A DNA stretch of 34,770 bases from Mesostigma viride (Eukaryota; Streptophyta; Mesostigmatophyceae; Mesostigmatales; Mesostigmataceae): positions 12,501-47,270 of the forward strand of contig RPFO01002018.1 in NCBI GenBank assembly GCA_009746045.1, in the 5' to 3' direction. Below are positions 1 to 9,709 of this stretch, one piece after another. The translations under genes were made by a program, and so were the position numbers. The number at the start of each line of letters is the position of its first letter. Positions within the stretch are counted from its first letter, which is position 1. Under the pieces are notes generated by a model. It was given only the letters and a program-made list of their open reading frames with translations. It was not told the origin of the DNA and made no database searches.

Positions 1-300
1 ACCCAGGGTTCACTCCAAACCCCCTAAATACCGGGGATGCATGCTCACCCCAAGACCAGCTGGATGCCAAACACTGTAGCATCCGCCGCGCCACCTGTGT
101 AGCATCAGCCGTGCCGTGTGACAGAACGTTCCCTTTTGGAAAGCCAAAGCTGCAGCACAGTGTTCACTTATGCCGGGAAAGGGAAAGCCGTGCAAGCATC
201 GCACAGCGGAGAGACCACCCACGGACCAGATACGGTACTTCCCTTATGCAACCATAGGGGAACGGTCACTGTATCTAATATCTTCAGAGACCTGCCTCAT

Positions 301-529
301 TTGCGCGTCGCGTCATCCACCGACATGCAGGGATCCATGAATTATTCTATGCTTGCATAGAAGAAGGGGTGCTATGTACTGCACTCAAGGTCCAACCTGG
401 CCTGCTGCCTCACCTGCGTGTCGCCAACCTAGACACCATGGAGGCATCCGCGAATTATTCTATGCATGTTATACAGGAGTTTGGGTACATAACTGCGGTC
501 AAGGATTGCGGTGGCCTCCCTCCCTCACC
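301..529 (-). repeat. Diverged tandem repeat, about 114-bp period, carrying copies of a splice donor region
   Basis: Read on the minus strand, the end of the potassium-channel exon (GGCGACACGCAG followed by GTGAGG) recurs about 115 bases downstream, with its boundary near 414. A more decayed copy recurs near 301. The two units between these boundaries also share an internal GCATAGAATAATTC block and a similar order of short blocks. The period is close to the 114-nt length of the adjacent exon. This looks like old tandem duplication at an exon/intron boundary; only the copy at 529 borders recognisable coding sequence. Confidence 0.65.
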
Positions 530-642
530 TGCGTGTCGCCATCCGCAAACATGGCAGGGTCGGCGTTCTCGGGCTGGAGGAGCTGCATCACAATGCGCAA
601 GCCAGGCCCGCAGAACTGGCGCAGCGACTGGTAGCGCAGGAT
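529..642 (-). CDS. BK/Slo-like potassium channel, RCK-domain exon (downstream of the 1289-1460 exon)
   Basis: This 114-nt exon has an acceptor CGGTGCAG before 642 and a donor CAG|GTGAGG after 529, and is phase 0 at both ends. Its 38 residues include RIVMQLLQPENAD, which resembles the strand after the central RCK helix of BK-type channels, where an 'R-I/V-x-x-Q-x-L/M-Q' pattern is typical. Joined in frame to the exon at 1289-1460 it continues an RCK fold directly after the DAED motif. RCK domains form the cytosolic gating ring that senses calcium or other ligands. No pore or TVGYGD filter was found in the window, so the gene is partial, rearranged or has distant exons. The family call is from motif memory, not from a search. 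Confidence 0.72.
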
Positions 643-1288
643 CTGCACCGAATGACGCCGGATGGGGAAAAAGGAAAAGTGAAAGAAGATGGAATAATTT
701 TCATGGGAAGACACCAGCAGGAGGGGTGAGGGCGGGGCGGGGTGAGGCGGGGCGAGGGGCGGGCGGGAGGGGAGAAAGGGGAGAAAGGGGAGAGAGGGGA
801 AGAGGTGTGCATGGCAAAGCATGAACATAATTCAGATTGATCATGTGATGATGATGAAGCGGCCCCACTGGAGAGTTTGCACTTCTGCAAGCATAATTCA
901 AACGCTGACTTCAATGGTCCCAAACTCCCAGTTCTTCGTCAAGGCCTGCACATGTCCAAAGACTGCTCAAGCAATCCCTGGTGGACAGGGAGTGCAGGTT
1001 TGATACTGACACATGGCGGCGCTGTCAGACTACCATGCTCAGGCCAAACCTAGGCCACAGGCCCGCGCACAACCCTTATCCCATACAGGCTCGTTCATGA
1101 AGGCATCCCAGAAAAATATGGGGAATTGCAAGGCGGAGAAGTTGAAGAGCATCAAATCGCAGATTGGCGAGGAAAGCATTGGCCACACCTGCAGGACAGA
1201 AAACGTAAAGACGTCATGTGCAGGGCAAAAAGCATGACCGTCACCTGCAGCGCGAAAAAAAAAAAAAACAATCAAACATCACCCCCAC
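643..1288 (-). other. Intron of the potassium-channel-like gene (inferred)
   Basis: This 646-nt interval separates the two RCK exons, with GTGGGG at the donor and TGCAG at the acceptor. It contains a long polypyrimidine tract on the sense strand (719-802) and an A-run at about 1256-1269. I see no other coding segment in it. Confidence 0.65.
719..802 (+). repeat. Purine-rich, G-rich low-complexity tract
   Basis: The plus strand is almost purely G and A, with many GGGG runs. The minus (sense) strand is therefore a polypyrimidine tract of about 85 nt, lying about 75 nt upstream of the exon acceptor at 643. The G-runs on the plus strand could form quadruplexes. Confidence 0.8.
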
Positions 1289-1460
1289 CTGCAGCCCGTC
1301 CTCTGCGTCGCGGTCGGACGCGTGCACGTTCGCCAGAATAAACACGGCAGAGGCGTCCTGCGCACCCACGCGCCGCAGGTCCACGTCGAAGCGCGCCGAC
1401 CCCTCGACGTACTGCACCACCTTGGGGGGGTACTGGTCCACTAGCCAGCGGACCTCAAAG
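1289..1460 (-). CDS. BK/Slo-like potassium channel, RCK-domain exon
   Basis: This 172-nt exon has an acceptor CCCCCCAG before 1460 and a donor CTGCAG|GTGGGG after 1289. It enters in phase 2 and leaves in phase 0, with 57 complete codons. The translation contains VVQYVEGSARFDVDLRRVG, ASAVFILANVHASDRDAED and a final GLQ. The order 'x-Y-x-E/Q-G-S, D-L-x-R-V, A-D/S-A-x-x-x-L-A-N, D-x-D-A-E-D' is a hallmark of the first RCK domain of Slo/BK channels. The next exon (529-642) continues in phase. Exons upstream that would encode the membrane pore were looked for between 1461 and 4276 and not recognised. Confidence 0.78.
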
Positions 1461-1470
1461 CTGGGGGGCA

Positions 1471-1530
1471 TAGTGGCACCAAGTGGCACCAAGTGGCACC
1501 AAGTGGCACCAAGCGGCATGAAGTGGCCCA
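1471..1530. repeat. Decamer tandem repeat (AAGTGGCACC)
   Basis: About six copies of a 10-bp unit lie immediately upstream (in gene sense) of the RCK exon acceptor. The first four are near-perfect and the last two degenerate (AAGCGGCATG, AAGTGGCCCA). On the sense strand the unit is GGTGCCACTT. It is a simple short tandem array inside an intron. Confidence 0.9.
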
Positions 1531-4276
1531 GAGGCAGGGGTAGAGGCCCAGCACCCAGCAAGATATGTCATAATGTGGCCTGCTAGTAGAAGTCGAAAGA
1601 TGTGACCCAGTACATCCTACTACCATTAATTAATTTATTAATTAAGAACAAAACTCCGTTGGGAGTGGTTGCAACACATAGCCCTGAGAGGGGGCATATG
1701 GTTTGTAATACATTCTGAGCTACAACCTGCAGGTGGGGGGATGTAAACCGCCACCTACTCTGGGTGCATAAGGTGCACCCGCACCACCATGATGTATCAT
1801 ACCTAAAAGGCCTGGCATGGGGTGGAAGTCCTACTACCATATGGCCTGGTAGTATCGTACCCTACAGCCAGGCAATATACGTCGCAAAGCATGCCAATGC
1901 TTCTGTATTGCAAGCTTGAGCACGCTCATGGCGTTTACTGGATTTAACGCATTTACTGAATTTCACAAAGCGAGCGCGTCATCCGAAGCAGGGCAGGATG
2001 ATTCCCTCACCACGCGGGGCCGTGGATGCAAATGACATAAATAAGCAGAAGGACAAGCGCAGCAGAGCACACGGCAGGAGGGCTTGGGGCCTACAAAGCG
2101 ACAAGTCCCTTGGATTGATGAACTAGGCTGCAGATGAAGGCCTGAAAAGCTGGCAACGGGCCATGTTCAGGTAGCCAGAAACAGAGCTCCCAGATAGCGG
2201 TACAGACCTATACCACAACAAAAACATGTTTGATTCCTCAAACTCCAGATATACTGCCCACAAACCACTGGGAAACATCAGTAAGAAACGAAGCGACTCT
2301 GGTGCAGACTTGGATAGGGAAACCATGAATATGCGCGCGAATACGAGAAATGCAAGGACATGGGCGTGCGAATATGAGAAATGCAAGGACATGGGTGTGC
2401 GAATATGAGAAATGCAAGGACATGGGCGTGCGAATATGAGAAATGCAAGGACATGGGCGAGCGAATATGAGAAATGCAAGGGCATGGGCGTGCGAATATG
2501 AGAAATTCAAGGACATGGGCGAGCGAATATGAGAAATGCAAGGGCATGGGCGTGCGAATATAAGAAATGCAAGGGCATGGGCGTGCGAATATGAGAAATG
2601 CAAGGACATGGGCATATCACCGACCAATCATTCCCATCGCACTCTTTGATCCTGCTGGTAGCTTTATCTATATACATAGCACTTACCAGACATAGCTCTT
2701 ACAATACATTTGTAAAAGCATATTTCAGCCATAACTTTAAAGAACCAGGCTACACATTGCCACCTCCATTCATTTCCATAAACCAGAACGAATCGAAAAT
2801 ACGGATAAGATAACAACATGCTTGAGCTTCCATGGTCCGGATCCTCCAGCTTTCTGGCCTGCGCGGGTTGTGACGTTGATATTTCACTTTACGGCCTGAA
2901 ATCGCCAAGTCCCAAGGCTCGCTATGTGCAAATCCCGGTTAGCCCTCACCTCGGAGGATTGGGCGCCAGCAGGACAGTCCGTATGCCCGAACCTGTGCAC
3001 AGAACAGAGGACCGTGTCGTGTGTGCCAGCCAAAGTGCGACAAGGGCTCGTTGGGCTCAGATTAAGGCTTCAAAAAAGCTTAGGGTTTAGGATCTAAAGC
3101 CCAAACCTATGAGCATTATAATTCGAGACTGCAGTCTTGCCATGCAGACAATTATGGACCGTAGGAGTGCCTAGGTGGGCAGCCCTCTGCTTCGGAAAAA
3201 CCCTCTGACCAAGCCTCCCCTCCTCCCCAGACAAATGATCCAAGACACTTGAATCTGGGGTGCTGCTCCGCGAAGGCATTGTCGAGCACAGGAGAATCCT
3301 ACCCTTCACCGGCGGGGGGTCCCCTGCGCCGGGGAGCATATCCCCAGGCCAAGCTGTGAGCCCTCCGCTCAACTCCTGGCCAAGATACCTGGTCCTGTAG
3401 AGCAAGCCCGCGGACCACTGCACGATGTGCAGCCATGGAGCGGCGTTGCACAGTGGCGCGGGTTCCCTTATTCCCATCGGTACTAAATGTACATACAACG
3501 GCAGTACATACTCGCCCTATTCAGTGGTCATGCCGGCTTGGGCATTGGAATTGTCAGTTAGGGGTTGTCTGTTTATGATTGATCCCGTGACAACTTGGCG
3601 ATACTACATTCCACATCCATAATATGCAGGAGTTTATATACTTGTGGAAGCTCGCGGCCACATTTAGTAAGATCTATATTTAGTATAATACTTTACTAAA
3701 TACTACTATAAATTAGAAAAATATAAATATAAATAATGTACCAATGAGCTTCCACCCGTTCTACGCAAGTTAGTCCGAGGGATTCCATAACCAAGCAGCT
3801 CACCAATGTGGCCATGCTGACATCTCGCGTCACCGAACTTGACATCATCCGCCACGTGCCCTCCTGTGGAAACACCCTCTCGGCTCGACACGGTTACCGT
3901 CGCACGTATTATTATTGTATTACTACCACAGTCAACTACTAGTACTACTATGGTGCTACATTACTTTACTGTCAATTTCTGGCGCTTCGCAAGTCTAGCC
4001 AGCGAACGCGTCGCGCCACCATCTTCAGACAGCTATTATTATTTCATGAAGTATACTATAATCAGTGCTACCCAATTGATCAATCAAATCACTTCTAGGT
4101 AGGTATTTATTAAATAAAAAGGTAGGTCCGAGCCACTGACCTTAAACAAGTCGATCCGCTCGCAAACCTAAAACTTTGCCTTCATTTTGGGTCGCAACTA
4201 AGAATTTCACATTGTTTTGGGGTCGCAAAGTAGTTTGTCGCAAAGTGTTTGATCACTACGGTACAGATCGACTCAC
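1531..4276. other. Gene-poor interval; no recognisable exon
   Basis: This interval lies between the RCK exon and the last recognised YGGT exon, all on the minus strand. It should contain the 3' exon of the YGGT gene, 5' exons of the channel gene, or intergenic DNA. It holds a 31-bp minisatellite (2337-2613) and AT-rich stretches around 3650-3740 and 3900-4100. Several minus-strand splice-like pairs exist, for example TGCACAG|GTTCGG with CCGAG|GTGAGG around 2960-3000. None encodes a recognisable piece of either protein. Confidence 0.5.
2337..2613. repeat. 31-bp minisatellite, about 9 copies
   Basis: The unit starts GCGAATATGAGAAATGCAAG and continues GACATGGGCGT. Copies start every 31 bases from 2337 to 2585. 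Variation is confined to a few positions: GGACATGG/GGGCATGG, GGGCGT/GGGCGA/GGGTGT, one AATTCAAGG and one ATAAGAA. Because 31 is not a multiple of three and the unit has no stop on the reverse strand, all three reverse frames are open. That openness is a by-product of the repeat, not evidence of a gene. Confidence 0.95.
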
Positions 4277-4335
4277 CACTCGATGTTGGGGAACCAGGTG
4301 AGCAGCACGCGCAGGAAGAGCAGCAGCAGGTACAT
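4277..4335 (-). CDS. Probable YGGT-family (YlmG-like) chloroplast membrane protein, exon 4
   Basis: This 59-nt exon has an acceptor CTGCTGCCAG before 4335 and a donor GTGAGT after 4277. It enters in phase 0 and leaves in phase 2. It encodes MYLLLLFLRVLLTWFPNIE plus the first two bases of a Trp-like codon. The string 'LL-x-x-R-V-L-L-T-W-F-P-N-I-x-W' is characteristic of the first membrane helix and loop of YGGT/YlmG proteins of cyanobacteria and plastids. That family is associated with thylakoid/nucleoid or division-related functions in plastids. The following exon, expected to contain a DPYLN-like motif, was not found between 1500 and 4276, so the gene is incomplete in this reading. Confidence 0.7.
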
Positions 4336-5310
4336 CTGGCAGCAGTACGCATGAGGCACGTGCGAGGGCACGCACGCGGCACAGGCAAGGGCAGCGCCAG
4401 TGGGTAAGAACAACACAGGCAAAAGCTGTGGGCAGGGCAAGCGTGTGTGGGCACGGCAACCGTGTGTTGGGCAAGGCAACCATGTAATGGGCAAGGCAAG
4501 CGTGTGTTGGGCAAGGCATGGAGCAGCGGCGCCAGTGTTTTGGTTAGCGGCGGTACACCCCTGTGTTTTGGTTGGCAACGAGAGGCAACACAGGGGAAGG
4601 TCCTGCAGGTGGGTGAGTAACCCAGGCTAGGGTATGCTGGCAGCAAGGGGACACAATGGGAGGGTAGCTCGAACCAAGAGGTAAGCATGCCAGCTGGCCA
4701 CATGATGACGGCGAGAACTATGTGACCCACCCACCCACCCACCCACCCACCCACCCACCCACCCACCCACCCACCCACCCACCCACCCACCCACCCACCC
4801 ACCCACCCACCCACCCACCCACCCACCCACCCACCCACCCACCCACCCACCCACCCACCCACCCACCCACCCACCCACCCACCCACCCACCCACCCACCC
4901 ACAAAAGTTAAAACTCAAATACTACTCAGGCACGCAAGACCACGCGGATGAATCATCACGCCTGCGCAAGCGACAGGGATACGCGAGAGGGAGCGGGGGA
5001 TGTGCAGCGACGGAAACAGCACGCGTGGAGCCGAATTGCAGCCATGAAGCCATGGGGCCGATCGGCAGCCATGAAGCCATGGGGGAATGGAAACCCGAGC
5101 AAGCGTGGGCTCGCTTCGATGAGACGCGAAGCACGTGCAGCCGTCCTTGATGACGCAGCCTGACTGGATAAAGCTACCTATTTTGTTAAAGGAGACTTAC
5201 TTCAATTAAGCAGCCTAACCTGATAAAGCCATCCTATTTCGAAAATACATCCTTATGCCATAAAGCAGCATAGCTTTGATAAGGCAGCCCACATTGAAGA
5301 AATGGCTTAC
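4336..5310 (-). other. Intron 3 of the YGGT-like gene (inferred)
   Basis: This is a 975-nt phase-0 intron with GTAAGC at the donor and TGCCAG at the acceptor. It contains the ACCC array at 4725-4902, which reads GGGT on the transcribed sense strand. It also holds a 20-bp direct repeat (GCAGCCATGAAGCCATGGGG on the plus strand) at 5038-5057 and 5065-5084, and repeated GGGCAAGGCA-type words near 4434-4516. Confidence 0.6.
4725..4902. repeat. Tetranucleotide microsatellite (ACCC)n / (GGGT)n, about 44 copies
   Basis: The array is an uninterrupted ACCC repeat of 178 bases with no visible variant copy. The minus strand, which is the sense strand of the surrounding YGGT-like gene, is (GGGT)n. That is an ideal G-quadruplex-forming sequence with one-base loops. 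All frames through it are open because a 4-bp unit of this composition contains no stop. Confidence 0.99.
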
Positions 5311-5387
5311 CTTGATAAAGCTGGCCACCGACCCCCCAATGAGCGGCAGCGTCCCTGCCAGGCCAAGGCTGGCCGAGAGCATCACCC
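5311..5387 (-). CDS. Probable YGGT-family chloroplast protein, exon 3
   Basis: This 77-nt exon has an acceptor CTGTGCACAG before 5387 and a consensus donor AAG|GTAAGC after 5311. It enters in phase 1 and leaves in phase 0. It encodes a hydrophobic stretch, VMLSASLGLAGTLPLIGG, followed by SVASFIK. The phases fit exon 2 (leaves in phase 1) and exon 4 (enters in phase 0), giving one continuous frame. The reading SVASFIK followed by MYLLLLF is what one expects just before the YGGT helix. The segment upstream is a plausible extra membrane segment of the plastid form. Confidence 0.68.
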
Positions 5388-6777
5388 CTGTGCACAGTAC
5401 AGAAGTCACAACGAAGCAGGGATGGACGGAAGGCAGTCGGAGAAACGAGGCAACACATCGAGGCAACAAGGACGAGGCGAATAAGGCAACGAGAGCGCTT
5501 GCGAGCGAACAAAACCGTTGGGGCAGGCAGATAGGGAACTTTGCTATAGTACCACACCACTAGGCTCATGTTGGAGAATTGAGGTCCGACCGACCCAGGG
5601 CTGCGCTCTGAAAGGTGGAGAGCTAATCTAGCGCTCATGTATGACCCGAGATTCTCAAACGTGATGCCTAGCCAGGGGTGCACTTTGCAGCTTTTAGACC
5701 TACTTGAGGACCTTTTAGCCCAAAACCAGCCCTGCGATGTTAATCCCAAACCTCCCAAATTTTCAGGGTCTCAAAATCTCACACCTGGGATTCTTAGATA
5801 CGAAGCTAGGGGTGTACAAGATTCCGGATTTCCAACGGTCTCCGATCCAACGGTCTCGATTGGGCAACGTGAGACTTCCAGGGACGGGCAACCGGTGAGT
5901 CCACGATTCTCATTTGCAAATGATTCTGGCTTGTATGAGAAACGGCCCCTCTAGAGTGCAAAAGGAGAGGGCAGGTAGGTAAAGGGAAAGAAATACCAAC
6001 ACAACACAATGACGCAATGTACAGTGACCCCACATGTGCCAATGACAGGTAAGAAGTACGAAGCCGTGCAAGGTTACAATAATGAAAGGCATTCAAAATA
6101 GGTGCTCCCGATGTCCTGCCTCTTTGTGTCTTTCCCTCCTCCGCCCCCTGCATCCCCATGCCTGCCTCCCTCTGTTTCCTGAGCGGTTTAACAACAACTG
6201 CTTGGCACTCAGGTCACAACCTAACTTAATTAGAGAGAATGCTCTATTCCCAAACTATGTAGTTGCCTTGTCACTTGCAGCGTTTCAATGGATGATGTAT
6301 GAATGGTCACGGCTTTACTATTGCCTTTATCCCCTAGTTTAAAGTGCCTGGATACTCTGTCAGCCAGCAAGTCCCTGGGCAGCTTTGATTTTTCCAACAG
6401 GATCACGCTCACCATACCATCTGGGAATATGGAACACATGCCAATGATCAAGCATACTTCAAGTCTCCAGCAAGGAAGCAAACACATGCCAAACTGATAA
6501 GGTTGGCCTACAAAACGCCGTAAACACATTTGGCAAAGCGTGAAGGAGATATACAGTGGGGGATAAATCAAGACGACGGGAAATGACACGCCATATTTCT
6601 GGAGACTGACATCGACGCAAGTTGTTGGCAGCCGGTGGCACCCCAATAGCAAAACCATGACGGCATACATGCATATTTACTTGCGTACCTAAATCTTCAA
6701 ACCTAGGCACGAGAGACTCATGGTGCGAACGGTGTAGGCAACAAAGTGGTTAGATAAACATAAAATTGTAAACATAC
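5388..6777 (-). other. Intron 2 of the YGGT-like gene (inferred)
   Basis: This is a 1390-nt phase-1 intron with GTATGT at the donor and GCACAG at the acceptor. A 146-codon open frame on the minus strand (6230-6670) lies inside it but shows no recognisable domain. I see no repeats or coding exons that can be supported. Confidence 0.55.
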
Positions 6778-7077
6778 CAGAGCCGCCGCCCGCAAGCAAG
6801 GCAGGCCCTTGCGCAGCCGCTGCAATGGCAGCAGTGCCGAGCTTCACGGCCTTGAGGCATTGCCTGGCCAGGCGAATTACGCCCCTCAACGCGTTCAGGC
6901 CCTTGCTAATAGATTCGATGAGCTTAGCCTGTTCAGCATTTTGGGGGAGAGGGGCAGGAAACGCAGCCGCGGGGGATAACGACGCCGAGGCTGCCGTCAC
7001 CCGACGGGCAGCGCAGGCGCGGTTGCGGTTGGGAAGGGCCAGGAATCCGGAATTCTTCGGGAGTGCCCGGCCCAAAC
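6778..7077 (-). CDS. Probable YGGT-family chloroplast protein, exon 2
   Basis: This 300-nt exon has an acceptor TATGCTGCAG before 7077 and a donor CTG|GTATGT after 6778, and is phase 1 at both ends. The first third is rich in Ala, Ser and Arg, including RACAARRVTAASASLSPAAA, like a chloroplast transit peptide with a possible cleavage region near VTAAS. The rest (QNAEQAKLIESISKGLNALR and following) is a basic amphipathic region leading into an Ala-rich segment. The frame has no ATG of its own, which supports a preceding exon. Function is inferred from the downstream YGGT motif. Confidence 0.62.
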
Positions 7078-7201
7078 CTGCAGCATAAACACGACCACTG
7101 GTTCTCGTCAAGGGTGTATTTCATTATTTACTGAAAGCAACTGGCGAAAAGAGGCGCTGTAGATGCAATACATACACATAGATTGTCGTCACAATACGCA
7201 C

Positions 7202-7319
7202 CATTGCTTAGGCCCAGGTTCGGGGTCTGCCTTGCACGCAAGCTAGACATTGGCTGAGGGCAACAGTTCCTCAGTTGGCTGCCTCCAACGCTAGCGAAAG
7301 ACATTGCCGCGACCGCCAT
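7202..7319 (-). CDS. Probable YGGT-family chloroplast protein, exon 1 with start codon
   Basis: This exon runs from ATG at 7319 to a donor AATG|GTGCGT at 7202: 118 nt, 39 codons plus one base, leaving in phase 1. The phase-1 acceptor of exon 2 lies 124 nt further on. The residues (MAVAAMSFASVGGSQLR, then a Ser/Arg/Pro-rich run) have the composition of a plastid transit peptide: hydroxylated, basic and without acidic residues. A second in-frame ATG is at codon 6. No promoter element was identified upstream. Confidence 0.62.
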
Positions 7320-7841
7320 TGTCGGTATTCCAGAACCTGCAATGGCTGCTCGTCGAGGGATGGAGGAAGCACACCACGGTCTGCCACTTCTACCGTCTTA
7401 CGATACCACGGGGCACATGTAAAGCTGGTCGCATGGGCGCTATGTCCTGGCTAGGTACAATAGGAAACGCACAACTGGAACAGCAACTGGAAATCCTTCG
7501 GTAGATAGGGATATAGGAAACAAATGGACTCAGGATAAGCTCTGGATAGGTCTCAAGTCTCAACGTTCAACATGCGTTCAAAAGACCGTTCAGACGGAGC
7601 AATCAGGGCATGCTGATTAGGCAAGCTCGTACAGCCACTACGGAAATAAGGGAACGGAGATTGTTCCAAGGTGTTGTTGTTGTTTTTGTTGTTGTGTCCC
7701 ACGCCGCACATGGGCAGCAGGTTCCAAGGTGTAGTAGTGCATTACTGAGCGTCGCCAACTGGACATCCGTCCTGGCCAAAGAAACTCGGGCCCGCCCGGC
7801 GCCCGCGGCGTTGAGTTGAGTTTAGTGTTGGTAGTGAGAAA

Positions 7842-7977
7842 ACAATGTTTGCCACAAAGTTTTACTTTATTTCACTCAGATAAAAATAAGTCTCAGTCGG
7901 CAGCTGGCCGGCTGCTAGTTCCACCACAGGAGTGTGTGAGGTGTGAGATACTGAGAGAGGCAGAGAGCAAACATTGT
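7842..7977. repeat. Small inverted-repeat unit (136 bp), MITE-like
   Basis: ACAATGTTTGC at 7842-7852 is matched by its exact reverse complement GCAAACATTGT at 7967-7977. The interior is 114 bp and not repetitive. No clear target duplication flanks it. It may be a tiny non-autonomous transposon or a chance structure. Confidence 0.4.
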
Positions 7978-8504
7978 GCGTAGCTTCGCCTTTTAAACAA
8001 TTCCAGGCTCAGCTACTGGGTAGCAGTTACGATCTACCTATGACAACGTGGCCACACCAAACCGGGTCTTTTCTGACTGTGTGGCAGTTACAATCATAAC
8101 GTCGGTGATATCAAGCCAACCAGTCACGACCAAAGTTCAAGGTCAGTCACAGAATGACTGGGTCACTTATGGAACAGAACTTAAACATGCGGCACATGCC
8201 CGTCCATGCAGTCCAGAGCTAGCACTAAACTATAAGTACTAGTTTCAGGCAGGTGTGTCGATACTTCTGACATTAGATACCGTGTCCGGTTGTCCGACAG
8301 GGTCAGATGAGGAGGGGTGGCATGCCCGGGCAAAATTTCCTGGAACCGCGGTACCAGAGAGGGTTGTCCCAGGGGCTGACGGTGGTGGATTTTCGCGGGG
8401 CCCATGGTTAACCGCGGGGTTTGAGGGTCAAAAACTTGCCGGTGGCGGTTCGTGGGCCCTGGGTGATCAGAACCGTGGTTTACTACATGCCAGTAGCAAT
8501 CTGC

Positions 8505-8688
8505 CACGTGTAATATGTTAGACTAGGGCTGTACGTCACGCCGGGTTGGCTCAGGACCGTGGTAGCCTACGGACCAGTAGAAGTATGCCACGTGGATAAT
8601 GTTGTAGGTACTGTACCTGTGCCTGCCACGTGGCTTTTCCTGGCCGCCACGTGCGAAGTCACTTGAACCATCAGGCGCATGCCACGTC
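8505..8688. promoter_or_regulatory. Cluster of CACGTG (G-box-type) palindromes
   Basis: CACGTG occurs at 8505, 8589, 8627 and 8648, each preceded by GC, with a CACGTC variant at 8683. The first two sit in diverged copies of a segment of roughly 80-90 bp (each has a CCGTGGT and a CCAGTAG upstream of the palindrome). Three copies of CATCATGTG follow to about 8728. G-boxes bind bZIP and bHLH factors in plants, but no gene start next to them was identified. Regulatory function is only a possibility. Confidence 0.3.
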
Positions 8689-9421
8689 ATCATGTGCATC
8701 ATGTGTGCGTCAGGTGTGTGCATCATGTGGGTTTTTCCGGTGAAATGGGTGTTAGTTTATTTCCATATAACAGTTAAGGTGACCCAGCCAGGTATGCCAA
8801 AAATAGCCTGAAATGCCTAGTTATGCCTAAATTGGGGTGCCCGCATTAATAAGGCGCGCCCTGCGACCAAGGTAGCCAGTGTACTGTAGATATATCGTCA
8901 TCCGGCATAAGTGTAAAGACCTGGTTCATGCCCATGAGTGCATGGAAGACTTCCAGTGGGCTGGGGGTGTCATTGTTAGGGCCCGGGTCCCATACTTTGT
9001 GTTGTTCCGTCGCCAGGAGCCAGTAACGACGCATAGCCAGGTTCCAAGAGGAGATAAACCGGCGGACCACGGCACCTCTCGTGTACGCGGCACGTAACGT
9101 GAATACGGTCTCGTTGCGAACTTGCCATATGCCGGGTGTGAAGCATCGTCGTGCGTAGCCATATCCATGCCATCTGGTTGGCTGTGAGGCTCGCGTCCCG
9201 TAATCCCGTGATGCCGAAAATAACCGTAGATAGTGTGACGGTGGTGGGGGGAGCTGTAATAGCCATCCACTTGGCCCATATACCCAACATCATGTGGGTT
9301 TGTTTTGAGGGCTGTTGCCACGTGGCAGAATAATGGAGTACGGAGAGAGAAGAATAGTAGTATAATGTTCAGTTTAGTGGGTAGTAGGGATAGTTACCGC
9401 AAATAGGAGTCCGAGGGGGTA

Positions 9422-9473
9422 ACCATGGTACCGGCTCTCGGGCTTGCCGGCGGCGGCCGGCGGGTACCATGGT
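9422..9473. repeat. GC-rich inverted repeat with 11-bp perfect arms
   Basis: ACCATGGTACC at 9422-9432 is mirrored by GGTACCATGGT at 9463-9473. The 30-nt spacer contains a second, inner pairing of GCCGGC words. The arms contain the self-palindromes CCATGG and GGTACC, so several alternative cruciforms are possible. Confidence 0.7.
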
Positions 9474-9521
9474 CCTGGACGCTACCGTGGTACCAGCAGC
9501 GTTGGGTGCCGGTTGCGGTCC

Positions 9522-9709
9522 ACGCGTCACGGTTGGACCGCGGGCCCGGCCTTTTTTGTCCGGCGGTGGTGGTTTTTGTGACCGCGGACCCTTGGCTGGA
9601 CGCCACCCCTCCTGTCAGATGACGCGCGATGGAACGCGTGATGGAACGCGTGCCCCATCGATCGTTGATGGGGCACTACTGTACGGCAGGAACGCGTGAT
9701 GCAACGCGT
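9522..9709. promoter_or_regulatory. Cluster of five ACGCGT palindromes
   Basis: ACGCGT occurs at 9522, 9634, 9646, 9692 and 9704. The last four form two pairs, each spaced 12 bases, within a repeated GATGGAACGCGT/GATGCAACGCGT word. Between the pairs lies a perfect GCCCCATC...GATGGGGC stem. ACGCGT is the MluI cell-cycle box core in fungi; in an alga this is only a resemblance. A decayed 12-bp tandem repeat is the plainer explanation. Confidence 0.3.

Noticed and set aside
2337-2613. CRISPR-like array
   Set aside because: The 31-bp units are directly contiguous with no unique spacers; it is a minisatellite, and the context is eukaryotic.
4725-4902. Interstitial telomere repeat
   Set aside because: The unit is a plain ACCC tetramer, not a TTTAGGG- or TTTTAGGG-type telomere unit.
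4182-5150. Poly(VGGW) and poly(THPP) ORFs over the ACCC array
   Set aside because: Stop-free translation of a microsatellite. On the minus strand it lies in an intron between two phase-matched exons.
6230-6670. 146-codon minus-strand ORF as a gene
   Set aside because: No recognisable motif; it lies inside an inferred intron of the YGGT-like gene, and its length is possible by chance.
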